A model generated the notes under the pieces. The model ran no database searches and was not told the DNA's origin. It saw only the letters and a program-made list of their open reading frames with translations. Below are positions 8,400-17,183 of a DNA stretch of 64,000 nucleotides, in pieces. The stretch's first letter is position 1, and each line of letters opens with the position of its first letter. Origin of the DNA: Cupriavidus sp. D384. GTDB taxonomy: Bacteria > Pseudomonadota > Gammaproteobacteria > Burkholderiales > Burkholderiaceae. The DNA lies in assembly GCF_001652915.1 (NCBI RefSeq), contig NZ_BBQI01000006.1, forward strand, positions 62,001 through 126,000, written 5' to 3'. Both the position numbers and the translations under genes were made by a program.

Positions 8400-8737
8400 A
8401 GCCAGAGTCTGCTGTAGATCGCCGCCGGTATCAGGCTAGCGTCGACCATGTTGAACGCGGCCGGCAAGCGCTGCCGAACGGCGACGTCTGCCTCGATATC
8501 CCAGGCAACGTCGCCTTTTGCGTTGCGTACAGTTAGCTTGTCCGGCTTCGCAACCAGTGCTCGTTGCGTGTCTTCGAAATCCGCCTTGTCACTGAAAGAC
8601 TGTTCCTTCAGGGCAGCTGCGCTTGTCGACTTTGTGGGCGCCGTTGCTGGCTTGCCTCTTATCGGCTGCGCTTGCGCCCACCCCAACAATGTCCACTCCA
8701 TTGCAAGCGCGGCAGTCAGGACGAGTACGGGCTTCAT
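8396..8737 (-). CDS. Stand-alone alkyl-sulfatase N-terminal-like module, secreted
   Basis: 113 residues, with GGGGGG five bases before the ATG and a signal peptide (ends near AQAQ-PI). Residues about 44-100 (SFSDKADFEDTQRALVA, VRNAKGDVAWDIE) align by eye with residues about 48-100 of both alkyl sulfatases in this window (LPFADRQDYDDAQRGWI, IRNAQGRVVWDLN). The metallo-beta-lactamase, dimerisation and SCP2-like domains are absent, so it cannot be a hydrolase. The gene overlaps the membrane protein downstream by four bases. It may be a ligand-binding or docking module, or a truncated enzyme retained as a small protein. The similarity is seen directly; the role is inference. Confidence 0.65.
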   Translation of the reverse strand: MKPVLVLTAALAMEWTLLGWAQAQPIRGKPATAPTKSTSAAALKEQSFSDKADFEDTQRALVAKPDKLTVRNAKGDVAWDIEADVAVRQRLPAAFNMVDASLIPAAIYSRLWL

Positions 8738-9167
8738 TGCTTCCCCCCCAAGAAGTCCCTCCAGGTGAACGGATGGTCTCCCAACATCTCACATGGCAGA
8801 AGTGAATCTTTTCTTGTCCGTCCAAAAAATTTTTAGGCTACGCACTCAAGGGAGTGATGCAATCAACGCATTCCGGGAGCTGATTTGCAAGATACGAATC
8901 ACGATAACCGCTGCGCCGGTTTGGCCCGGACGGGCTGTCTCTCTACGGGTCGTACGCGACATATATTGCGAACTCAAATTCAGTTAGATCGACACCCAAA
9001 AATATTCACTTCCGCCATCGGTCCTTTGCTGCAAGCATCAAGAAGCCCATGTCGCCACCGGCCGAAGCCACACGGAGCTGCGCGTCGGGCCAATTGTCCC
9101 GGTGAACCCGTCGTACTGAGAAAGCGGCGGTATAGGAAGTCGAAGGAACGATGAGAGGTGATACCAG
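8738..9167. other. Intergenic region between divergent genes
   Basis: 430 bases separate two divergent starts, so both promoters should be here. It is more AT-rich near 8810-8840 and 8960-9010. I see no convincing coding sequence or strong repeat. Confidence 0.4.
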
Positions 9168-10577
9168 ATGACCGCTTCCCCGAGTGCGTCCACACGGCAG
9201 GACTTCGGTCGCCAGGCACGACAGCGCGTCAGACGCTCCCAGCACGCAAACATCGGTGACACCAAGCGAGATCCGATCGAACTACTGAAGGCGAACAGTG
9301 CCGGTCGAGTTGAGGCACTGGTCCCGCTCCGATACGGCCGGATGTCCGTTTCGCCTTTCACATTCTTTCGAGGCAGCGCCGTACTCCAGGCTCACGACCT
9401 CGCGGGCACCGTCAACACCGGCATCATCGTTCCCATTTGTGGGGACGCACATTTATCGAACTTTGGCGGCTTTGCGACCCCGGAACGACAGCTCGTCTTC
9501 GATCTGAACGACTTCGACGAAGTCGCTCCCGGCCCCTGGGAGTGGGACCTGAAGCGTCTTGTGGCAAGTTTCGCCATCGCTGGCGATCATATGGGCGTTA
9601 GTCGCGGAGCGATCGCCGAATGTGTGTCGACTGCGGTGCAGGAGTACAGTGAAAAGATGTGCGAGTACTCGGAATCCAGTTCACTGGATCTCTGGCACGA
9701 AGTCATCACCTTCGACCGAATGATGGACCGTGCGGTGAGCGACGAAGGCCGGGAATTGATTGCGAAGACCAGCAAGAAGGCGGCCAGCCGGACCAACGAA
9801 AGTGTTCTGACCAAGATGGCTACTTTGCAGGACGGCCACTGGGCCATTCAGGACGCTCCACCAGCACTCTTCCACCCTAGCGGCCCAAACTCCTTGCTTG
9901 GTAACGAAAAATGGGCCGATACCGATGCATGGAAGGGTAAGCTCGCGAAGGCCTTTGACGCCTACGTGCAAACATTACCGTTTGACCGCCGTGCATTGAT
10001 CTCCCAGTATGAACTTCACGACATTGCCTTCAAGGTCGTCGGCGTTGGCAGCGTGGGTACGTTCTGCCTTGTCATGCTGTTCGTCGATTGCCACGGGAAT
10101 CCTCTCTTTCTGCAAGTCAAAGAGGCAAGGCCCTCGGTCATTGCCACCTATTTTCCCGCAACCGGCCCCTCACATCAAGGCGAGCGCGTCGTCGCTGGCC
10201 AGCGCCTGCTTCAGGCGGCCAGCGATTCGTTTCTGGGGTGGACGACCGGTCCCGCCAATCGTCACTTCTATTTCCGACAGTTGCGGGATATGAAGGTGTC
10301 GGCAGAAGTGGAGCGCATGAGCAATACCGTCCTCCAGGGCTATGCGCGCATGTGTGGCTGGGCGCTAGCCCGCGCCCACGCAAAAGCGGGAGGAAAGGGC
10401 ATTGAGATTTCATCGTACATCGGCAGTGGCGAGCGTCTTGCTGATGCGCTGGTGGAGTATGCATTCGCCTACGCGAAGCAAAACGAAGCCGACTACGCCC
10501 AGTTCATCAACGCGTGTCGAACTGGGCGTCTCGAGGCCCGCGGCGACGAAGAGATGGCGCAGGATTTTCGGGTGTGA
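9168..10577 (+). CDS. DUF2252 domain protein
   Basis: 469 residues. The start follows GAGAGGTGATACCAG. The motifs RMSVSPFTFFRGSA, CGDAHLSNFGGFATPER and DLNDFDEVAPGPWEWDLKRL are the hallmark DUF2252 core, which has a kinase-like (aminoglycoside-phosphotransferase-related) appearance: GDAHLSNFG resembles the catalytic HGDLHPGN loop and FDLNDFDE a metal-binding DFD. Later elements include KVVGVGSVGT, LQVKEA and ARAHAKAGG. The activity of the family is not established. It is cytoplasmic and has no signal peptide. The gene stands alone, divergent from the membrane-protein operon. Confidence 0.9.
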   Translation: MTASPSASTRQDFGRQARQRVRRSQHANIGDTKRDPIELLKANSAGRVEALVPLRYGRMSVSPFTFFRGSAVLQAHDLAGTVNTGIIVPICGDAHLSNFGGFATPERQLVFDLNDFDEVAPGPWEWDLKRLVASFAIAGDHMGVSRGAIAECVSTAVQEYSEKMCEYSESSSLDLWHEVITFDRMMDRAVSDEGRELIAKTSKKAASRTNESVLTKMATLQDGHWAIQDAPPALFHPSGPNSLLGNEKWADTDAWKGKLAKAFDAYVQTLPFDRRALISQYELHDIAFKVVGVGSVGTFCLVMLFVDCHGNPLFLQVKEARPSVIATYFPATGPSHQGERVVAGQRLLQAASDSFLGWTTGPANRHFYFRQLRDMKVSAEVERMSNTVLQGYARMCGWALARAHAKAGGKGIEISSYIGSGERLADALVEYAFAYAKQNEADYAQFINACRTGRLEARGDEEMAQDFRV

Positions 10578-10651
10578 ATCGGACCTGGCGCGAGAGTGGC
10601 ATTTTTGCGCGTTCTGACGAACTTACCGGCGTACGTTTGCCGACTTCACCT

Positions 10652-10885
10652 ATGACACTGATTACGCGCTTGGTCATCACGAGATTGAACGGACGGTGGT
10701 TTGTGACCCCGATCAACAGTGATGGCTCCACCGGGGAATCTTGCCCGTTCGAAGATGCCGCGTCAGCATTGACATTTGCTGCGGCAACGTATCCAGGTAA
10801 GCCAATCAGTCAGCAGCCGCGAAGGCAGATCGACGGAAAACGCCTCAAGGCGCCCCGAGTTCGGCTTCATATTCCCACGGACTAG
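10652..10885 (+). CDS. Small hypothetical protein
   Basis: 77 residues if started at the ATG at 10652. The open frame extends back into the DUF2252 gene, and no good ribosome site decides the start. The sequence (RLVITRLNGRWFVTPINSDG, then a conserved-looking FEDAASALTFAAATYPG) looks like a small folded beta-beta-alpha protein with a basic tail. I do not recognise it. It lies 75 bases beyond the DUF2252 stop and could be co-transcribed. Confidence 0.4.
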   Translation: MTLITRLVITRLNGRWFVTPINSDGSTGESCPFEDAASALTFAAATYPGKPISQQPRRQIDGKRLKAPRVRLHIPTD

Positions 10886-11466
10886 TTGCTTAGTATTCGC
10901 AGCAACCTCAATTCAGAGCTGTCTGGAATTTGCCCAGAGCGGCACGAGCAACCAGCGAACGACCGTTTGAATCCGCATCTCGCCTACTTCCATCAGAGCT
11001 ATCGACGTTGAGCGTCTCAGAATGGTCAACTGACCAAGCAAACGCTTCAATCGCAATAGTCCTGCGCGCCATATCGCTGCATCCTGAGTTTTTTCTTCCG
11101 AGGATTGTTCGAAGCCTGCCCATGGGCGCCACCGCTGACTGCCCTGCAGTCGACGGCAGGCATCACAATCCTTAACATCAATCGCTTCCTGTGGTTAGGT
11201 TGGTGACCCGCTAGGTTGATCGGAAGCTTCTGTCGTGGGTGATCTGTCGGTCCGGTCACTTCCCTGCCTGTTTGGATGCGTGCCATCTGTGATCGACGAT
11301 CAGCCGGGCTCGGCGCGGCGCCCCCAAGTACAGTAGGCATGGACGCGAAGAATGGTGGGATCAAGCCGCGAAACCTGATCCCTGCCGATTGCAGCCGAAT
11401 CGACCCACGGCAGCGTCCCCAGATGAGTTAGTGTTGCGGCGATCTACAGTCCCAATGGAATATCAA
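10886..11466. other. Non-coding stretch, no feature recognised
   Basis: About 580 bases. The short frames here are fragmented and lack ribosome sites. Nothing beyond the terminator at its right edge is supported. Confidence 0.35.
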
Positions 11467-11500
11467 AATGCCCTGTCGGCTCTTGAACCGACAGGGCATT
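11467..11500 (-). terminator. Rho-independent terminator of the first alkyl sulfatase gene
   Basis: Perfect 13-bp arms AATGCCCTGTCGG/CCGACAGGGCATT with an 8-nt loop, 32 bases beyond the stop. On the minus strand the stem runs into TTTTGATA. Confidence 0.85.
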
Positions 11501-11532
11501 CGCAGGCAGACAGCGCAGTCGACCGCGAGGAG

Positions 11533-13518
11533 CTATGGCGTCACAATGTTGAACCAGAACTCGAACGTATCGAGGTAACTGACCAGTTCATCCAGTTTGG
11601 CCTGGTTGCCCGTCACCTTCGCGCTGCCGTTTTTCACCGCATCCGCCATCTTGGTCTGGCCCAGGATGATGCCGTTCAACGTATCGCGCGACATCGTCAC
11701 GTTTGCATCGGCCTGCTGTGCCTGTACGCCCGCCGTGTGGTTGAGCACGCCGTTCTCCAGCTCCAGCAGATAAGTGCCTTCCGGCTTGCCAAGGTCTACG
11801 TTGAGCACGACATGCGCGTTGGCAGCCTTGGCGCGGTTGACGCGGACGCTGAGGTAGTCGAAGAACATCTCCGGCGTCATGGCCTTCACAGTGTCGGCGC
11901 TGGCCGTGTTCGGCGTCGGCAGCTTCTTAACGCCCTCACGCAGTTCCTTGGCACCGGTCAGGTAGAAGTTGCGCCACGGGCCGGATTCGGCCTGGTAGCC
12001 GAGTTGCTCGAGGGCATCGGCCTGTAGAGCCTTGGCGGCCTGGTTTGACGGATCGGCAAACACCACATGGTTCACCACCTGTGCTACCCACCGGTACTCG
12101 CCACGGGCGTATGACTGCTTCGCCTTCGCCAGCACCGCGTTGGCGCCACCCATGAATTCGACATAGCGCTTGGCCGACTCCACCGGTGTCAGTTCGTCCA
12201 ACGTTGCCGGATTGCCGTTGAACCAGCCCAGGTAGAGCACGTAGGTGGCCTTGACATCGTGGCTCACCGAACCGTAGTAGCCCCGGTTGGCCCACATGTT
12301 TGAAAGCCCCGGCGGCAGCTTGAACTTGTCGGCGACCTCGACCATCGTCTCGCCCTGATTGAGGAGATGCAGCGTCTCGTCGTTGATGTAGCGATACAGG
12401 TCGCGCTGCTGGCGCAGCAGCTTGACGACGTTCTCCCGGCCAAAGGACGGCCAATGGTGCTGCGCGAACATGACGTCTGCCTTGGCGCCCCACATGGTCA
12501 GCGCCTGGTTCAGGTACTTGGACCACGGCAGCGGTTCCCGGATTTTGGCGCCGCGCAACGAGTACGTGTTGTGCAGTGTGTGCGTGCAGTCCTCCGCTGC
12601 CGAGATGGCCTTCTTTTCCTCGATGTACCACAGCATCTCCGACGGAGCTTCCGATCCCGGCGCCATCAGGAACTCGTACGTCAAGCCGTCGATGGTGCGC
12701 TTCTCTCCGGTCTTGGTAATGATGTCTGTTGGCGGCAGCAGCGTTACGGTGCCGGCGGAAGTGGTCGTGCCCAGCCCCGCGCCCACTTGGCCCTTGGGGT
12801 CTGGCGGCAACAGGTTGCCGTACATATAGCTGGCGCGACGGCTCATGGCATTGCCCGCCATCACGTTCTCGGCCACCGCCGCCTCGAGGAAGCCCTCGGG
12901 GGCAAAGATCTTGACCTTGCCGGACGTCACATCGGCGGCGTTCACCACGCCGCGCACGCCGCCGTAGTGATCGACATGGCTGTGCGTATAGATGACCGCC
13001 TTGACCGGCTTGCGGCCTCGATTGGCGTAGTAAAGCTCGATGGCCACCTTTGCCGTCTCCTCGGATACCAGAGGGTCGACCACCGTAATGCCCTCCTTGC
13101 CCTCGATGATGGTCATGTTCGACAGGTCCTGGTTGCGGACCTGGTAGATGCCATCAGTCACCTGGAACAACCCGCTGATATTGATCAACTGCGACTGTCG
13201 CCAGAGGCTCGGATTGACGGTGCCCGGCGCCGTCGATCCTTCCTTGATGAACGCGTACTGCTGCGGGTTCCAGATCACGTTGCCCGACGCGCCCTTGATG
13301 ATCTCGCTCGGCAACGGTGCGATGAAGCCACGGTGGGCGTCGTCGAAGTCGGAACGGTCGGAAAACGGCAACTCGTTCAGCAGCTTCTGGTTGGCGGCCT
13401 TGGTGGCACCGGAGGCATCCTTGCGCGCGTCCTGGGCCATGCCAGGACTGGCTTGCAACAAGGCGGTGGCCGTAGCAAACGCGATGGCTCTGGCCAGGAC
13501 TTTGCGGTGTGTGTGCAT
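11533..13518 (-). CDS. Alkyl sulfatase (SdsA1/BDS1-type metallo-beta-lactamase)
   Basis: 661 residues from the ATG at 13518, which directly begins a signal peptide (ends near GMAQ-DA); AGGGG lies seven bases upstream. Domains in order: N-terminal module (about 45-115), zinc metallo-beta-lactamase domain with THSHVDHYGG (His179, His181, Asp183, His184), AEDCTHTLHN contributing further metal ligands, a helical dimerisation domain (about 400-530), and an SCP2-like C-terminal domain. Known members hydrolyse primary or secondary alkyl sulfates such as SDS to alcohol and sulfate, usually in the periplasm. The gene is monocistronic, divergent from the FGE-sulfatase pair, and has a strong terminator. 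The second copy at 21133 is clearly homologous. Confidence 0.92.
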   Translation of the reverse strand: MHTHRKVLARAIAFATATALLQASPGMAQDARKDASGATKAANQKLLNELPFSDRSDFDDAHRGFIAPLPSEIIKGASGNVIWNPQQYAFIKEGSTAPGTVNPSLWRQSQLINISGLFQVTDGIYQVRNQDLSNMTIIEGKEGITVVDPLVSEETAKVAIELYYANRGRKPVKAVIYTHSHVDHYGGVRGVVNAADVTSGKVKIFAPEGFLEAAVAENVMAGNAMSRRASYMYGNLLPPDPKGQVGAGLGTTTSAGTVTLLPPTDIITKTGEKRTIDGLTYEFLMAPGSEAPSEMLWYIEEKKAISAAEDCTHTLHNTYSLRGAKIREPLPWSKYLNQALTMWGAKADVMFAQHHWPSFGRENVVKLLRQQRDLYRYINDETLHLLNQGETMVEVADKFKLPPGLSNMWANRGYYGSVSHDVKATYVLYLGWFNGNPATLDELTPVESAKRYVEFMGGANAVLAKAKQSYARGEYRWVAQVVNHVVFADPSNQAAKALQADALEQLGYQAESGPWRNFYLTGAKELREGVKKLPTPNTASADTVKAMTPEMFFDYLSVRVNRAKAANAHVVLNVDLGKPEGTYLLELENGVLNHTAGVQAQQADANVTMSRDTLNGIILGQTKMADAVKNGSAKVTGNQAKLDELVSYLDTFEFWFNIVTP

Positions 13519-13919
13519 TTCCAACCCCTGTTCCAATGTGGAGGTCTTTCTGAAAAATGGCATACGTCATGCATTGACGTGTGCTGAAAAATACTCAGGC
13601 ACTTGGGACAAGATTAGAAGTGAAAATTTTCGCGAGGAGACTTTAAAAAAACAAAGCGTCCAATTGAGCACATTTAAAATCGCCTATCTGGTCGACGCAT
13701 CCCCTCTAATCGCGCCATTGTCAGCTGCGTCGATACCGCTTAACTGCCGCAACAAAAAATTCACTTCGCTTCGCCGCGACCAACGTCGAACATAGTGGGG
13801 ATTGGACTGCGACCCGGTTGCCATATGCACGGCTAACTGAAATCCACTTCGGAATTCCGCCTGGACAGCTCACGCTGGTCGCGTACAGAGCACCCATCTA
13901 CTCCCAAAACGGTTAGGTC
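13519..13919. other. Divergent promoter region of the two sulfatase systems
   Basis: 401 bases between divergent starts, AT-rich at 13580-13690. It contains the dyad at 13564-13580. No gene is supported. Confidence 0.5.
13564..13580. promoter_or_regulatory. Candidate operator upstream of the alkyl sulfatase
   Basis: Inverted repeat ACGTCA-TGCAT-TGACGT with perfect 6-bp arms, 46-62 bases upstream of the alkyl sulfatase ATG. The position and symmetry suit a dimeric regulator. The regulator is not identified. Confidence 0.4.
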
Positions 13920-14894
13920 ATGGCCCAAACGTTGCCCAACGAAGCGCTCGTGGACACTTCAAATCGAATGGCCGGCATGGTCTGGATTCCCAGTGGTACG
14001 TTCGCGATGGGCTCGAACAGTCACTATCCAGAGGAAGCCCCCGCGCACAAGGTCTGCGTCGGCAGCTTCTGGATGGACCGCCACACGGTCACGAACGCAG
14101 CGTTCAAGCGGTTCGTCGACGCCACGGGCCACGTTACCGTCGCCGAGCGTCCCGCGAATCCGGCGGACTACCCCGGCGCCAAGCCGGAGCTGCTGGTGCC
14201 GTCGTCAGTCATGTTTGCCAAGGCGCACCGTCGCGTCGACCTGCGCAATCACTACAACTGGTGGGTGTACACCGCCGGCGCGGACTGGCGTCATCCGCGT
14301 GGCCCGGCCAGCTCGCTTAAGGGCCTGTGGGACCACCCCGTCGTGCATGTCGCCTACGAGGATGCCATGGCGTATGCGGCCTGGGCGGGCAAGGACCTGC
14401 CAACGGAAGCCGAGTGGGAATTCGCCGCGCGGGGCGGACTCGATGGCGCGGAATTCGTGTGGGGCGACCAGTTTGCCCCCCGCGGCAAGCATATGGCCAA
14501 CACCTGGCAAGGTGACTTCCCTTGGCAGAACCTCCTGGAAGACGGCTTCGAGTGGACCGCGCCGGTGGGCGCGTACCCCGCGAACGGATACGGGCTCCAC
14601 GACATGGCGGGAAACGTTTGGGAGTGGACCAGCGACTGGTACCAGGACCACGGCAAGATCGTTAAGGCTTGCTGCACGCTGGACAACCCGCGTGGCGCAA
14701 CGCTCGAAGCGAGCGTCGACGACCGGACGCCTCACCTCAGGATCCCGCGCAAAGTCATGAAGGGCGGCTCCTACCTGTGCGCGCCGAACTACTGCCGGCG
14801 CTACCGGCCCGCCGCGCGGATGCCACAACCGGTGGACACCTCCACGTGCCACCTGGGCTTTCGCTGCGTGATACGCGACGCCGCGGGCATCTGA
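13920..14894 (+). CDS. Formylglycine-generating enzyme (sulfatase-modifying factor)
   Basis: 324 residues, FGE/SUMF1 fold. The N-terminal motif MVWIPSGTFAMGS, the central LPTEAEWEFAARGG, and GYGLHDMAGNVWEWTSDWY are diagnostic. The copper-binding active-site cysteines are present in GGSYLCAPNYCRRYR (Cys287 and Cys292), and GFRC ends the domain. Aerobic FGE oxidises the cysteine of a sulfatase motif to formylglycine. A type I sulfatase with such a cysteine follows 94 bases later, so this is its likely maturase. There is no signal peptide, so it acts in the cytoplasm. The ribosome site is weak (TTAGGTC). Confidence 0.92.
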   Translation: MAQTLPNEALVDTSNRMAGMVWIPSGTFAMGSNSHYPEEAPAHKVCVGSFWMDRHTVTNAAFKRFVDATGHVTVAERPANPADYPGAKPELLVPSSVMFAKAHRRVDLRNHYNWWVYTAGADWRHPRGPASSLKGLWDHPVVHVAYEDAMAYAAWAGKDLPTEAEWEFAARGGLDGAEFVWGDQFAPRGKHMANTWQGDFPWQNLLEDGFEWTAPVGAYPANGYGLHDMAGNVWEWTSDWYQDHGKIVKACCTLDNPRGATLEASVDDRTPHLRIPRKVMKGGSYLCAPNYCRRYRPAARMPQPVDTSTCHLGFRCVIRDAAGI

Positions 14895-14988
14895 TCAAAC
14901 CTGAAGAAGAACTCAAGCGGCGAAGCGCGCAAGGGGTCTCCGGGAGAATCCGCCACCGACGGGTGGCTTCGACGCAAAGGAGAATGCC

Positions 14989-16500
14989 ATGGCAGAGAAG
15001 AAAAAACCGAACTTCCTGATCCTCTGGGGCGACGATATCGGCCAGTCAAACCTCAGCATCTTCACCAAGGGGATGATGGGCTACCGCACCCCGAACATCG
15101 ACCGCATTGCCGAAGAGGGCATCCTGTTCACCGACTACTATGCCGAGCAAAGTTGCACGGCCGGCCGGGCATCGTTCATCACCGGGCAGTGCGGGCTGCG
15201 CACCGGCTTGACCAAGGTAGGCTTGCCCGGTGCGGATCTCGGCATGCGTGCCGAGGACCCGAACATTCCAGAGCTGCTCAAGGGCCTGGGATATACCACG
15301 GGCCAGTTCGGCAAGAACCATTTCGGCGATCGCGACGAGCATCTGCCGACCATGCACGGCTTTGACGAATTCTTCGGTAACCTTTACCACCTCAACGCCG
15401 AGGAAGAACCGGAACTGCCCGATTATCCCGACCCGAAGGACTTCCCGGACTTTAGGAAGAAGTACGGGCCACGGGGCGTGCTGCACTGTTGGTCCGACGG
15501 CAAGGGTGGCCAGAAGATCGACAACACCGGGCCGCTGACCAAGGAGCGGATGAAGACCATCGACACCGAGTTCCTCAAGTCGGCCAAGGCCTTCATCGAG
15601 AAGGCGCACAAGGACGACAAGCCCTTCTTCCTGTGGTTCAACACCTCGCACATGCACTTCCGCACCCACATCGAGGACCGCATCCGTGGCCAGGCGGGGC
15701 GCTGGCAGTCGGAATACCATGACTGCATGGTCGAACACGACAAGCACATCGGCGAAATGCTCAAGCTGCTGGACGACCTGGGCATCGCGGACAACACCAT
15801 GGTCATGTACAGCACCGACAACGGTCCGCACATGAATTCGTGGCCGGACGCAGGCATGACTCCGTTCCGCAACGAGAAGAACTCCAATTGGGAGGGTGCG
15901 TACCGCGTGCCATGCATGGTGCGCTGGCCGGGCGTGATCAAGCCGGGCACAGTCTGCAACGACATCGTCAGCCACCTGGACTGGCTGCCCACTATCGTCG
16001 ACGCGGCGGGCGACCCCGAGATCAAGGAGAAGCTGAAGAAGGGGCACAAGGCCAATGGCAAGACCTTCAAGGTGCATCTCGACGGATTCAGCCTGATGCC
16101 ATACCTTTCGGGCAAGGCAAAGAAGCCGGACCGCAAGGGCTTCCTCTATTTCACGGACGATGGCGACCTGGCGTGCCTGCGCTTTGACAACTGGAAAGTG
16201 GTCTTCATGGAACAGCGCACTCCGGGAACCCTGCAGATCTGGGCCGAGCCGCTTGTCACCTTGCGTGTGCCCAAGATCTTCAACTTGCGCACCGACCCCT
16301 ATGAACGGGCCGACGTCACGTCCAACACCTACTACGACTGGTTGCTCGACCATGTCTTCATCCTGGTGCCGGCGCAGGCCGGGGTCGCCGAATTCCTGCA
16401 GACCTTTAAGGAATTCCCGCCGCGGCAGAAGGCAGCCAGCTTCGGCGTGGACCAAGTCATTGACAAGATGATGGACGCGGCCGGCGGCGGCGGCCGGTAA
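14989..16500 (+). CDS. Type I (arylsulfatase-like) sulfatase
   Basis: 503 residues, with AAAGGAGAATGCC before the ATG. The metal-binding start (FLILWGDDIG, Asp15, Asp16) and the modification motif CTAGRASFITG (Cys56) identify a formylglycine sulfatase. The motif has Ala where Pro is usual (C-T-A-G-R rather than C-x-P-x-R). Further family motifs are TGQFGKNHFGD, YSTDNGPH and NEKNSNWEGAYRVPCMVRWPG. No signal peptide is visible, so it is probably cytoplasmic. The substrate is unknown: an aryl or alkyl sulfate ester. It is paired with the formylglycine-generating enzyme upstream. Confidence 0.9.
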   Translation: MAEKKKPNFLILWGDDIGQSNLSIFTKGMMGYRTPNIDRIAEEGILFTDYYAEQSCTAGRASFITGQCGLRTGLTKVGLPGADLGMRAEDPNIPELLKGLGYTTGQFGKNHFGDRDEHLPTMHGFDEFFGNLYHLNAEEEPELPDYPDPKDFPDFRKKYGPRGVLHCWSDGKGGQKIDNTGPLTKERMKTIDTEFLKSAKAFIEKAHKDDKPFFLWFNTSHMHFRTHIEDRIRGQAGRWQSEYHDCMVEHDKHIGEMLKLLDDLGIADNTMVMYSTDNGPHMNSWPDAGMTPFRNEKNSNWEGAYRVPCMVRWPGVIKPGTVCNDIVSHLDWLPTIVDAAGDPEIKEKLKKGHKANGKTFKVHLDGFSLMPYLSGKAKKPDRKGFLYFTDDGDLACLRFDNWKVVFMEQRTPGTLQIWAEPLVTLRVPKIFNLRTDPYERADVTSNTYYDWLLDHVFILVPAQAGVAEFLQTFKEFPPRQKAASFGVDQVIDKMMDAAGGGGR

Positions 16501-16521
16501 CCGGCGTCCCGTCCCGCGAGC

Positions 16522-16554
16522 CCCGGGCGGCGATCTGCACGATGTCGCCCCGGG
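16522..16554 (+). terminator. GC-rich hairpin after the sulfatase gene
   Basis: CCCGGGCGGCGAT and ATGTCGCCCCGGG form a long, nearly perfect stem with a 7-nt loop, about 20 bases beyond the stop. No U-tract follows. Confidence 0.45.
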
Positions 16555-16658
16555 CAGCAGCCTTCGGCACCGCCCGCGGGCCGTTCATGCCGCGCCCCGT
16601 TTCACACGTGCCGGGTCGACGACGATAGCCTGACCACCTGACCCGGGAGGTGCCCGCC

Positions 16659-17126
16659 ATGTCCAGTCCTCATGAAGGTGAACCGGCGACGCTACCGCCA
16701 CCGGGTATGCCGTCCAATCCCACGCCCAACGAGAGCACGCTGCTGGCACGGCAGCGCACCACGCTTGCACTCGAACGAAGCTTCCTGGCCTTCGAACGTA
16801 CGCTGATGGCGTGGTTGCGCACCGCGCTGTCGATGATCAGCTTCGGCTTCACGCTGGCGAAGTTCTTCCAGTATCTGGAAGCGCAGCACGGTGGCGGCGC
16901 GATTGTCGGGCGGCTCGGCGGCACCTGGTCGCCGCGCGCAGTCGGCACAGCCATGGTGTTGCTCGGAACCGTCGCACTAATCGCAGCGGTGATCCAGCAC
17001 CGCCGCCGCGTCAGCGCCCTGCAGCGCGAGGGCCTGCTGCCGCAATGGAACCTTGCCTACTGGGTTGGCATCATTCTGGCCGCGCTCGGCGCGTTCGCGC
17101 TGTTCTCGCTGGTCCTCGATGCCTGA
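16659..17126 (+). CDS. DUF202 (YidH-type) membrane protein
   Basis: 155 residues. The ATG at 16659 is chosen because GGGAGG lies eight bases upstream. An upstream GTG overlaps that ribosome site. The motifs LARQRTTLALERSFLAFERTLMAWLRTALS and SMISFGFTLAKF mark the DUF202 family. Three membrane helices are visible: around residues 50-70, 90-112 (GTAMVLLGTVALIAAVI) and 130-152 (YWVGIILAALGAFALFSLV). Function is unknown, though related proteins are linked to stress or transport. It probably has its own promoter after the sulfatase hairpin. Confidence 0.85.
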   Translation: MSSPHEGEPATLPPPGMPSNPTPNESTLLARQRTTLALERSFLAFERTLMAWLRTALSMISFGFTLAKFFQYLEAQHGGGAIVGRLGGTWSPRAVGTAMVLLGTVALIAAVIQHRRRVSALQREGLLPQWNLAYWVGIILAALGAFALFSLVLDA

Positions 17127-17183
17127 TCGCAGGCCTTGCCAGGCAGCCGGGTCCTCCAACTTCCTGATCGTCGGCGCCTCAGG

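Noticed and set aside
11047-11364. Possible transposase fragment on the minus strand
   Set aside because: Basic, low-complexity frame without any motif I can name; no inverted repeats seen.
15046-16455. 469-residue minus-strand frame
   Set aside because: Antisense to the sulfatase gene, low-complexity composition typical of a shadow.
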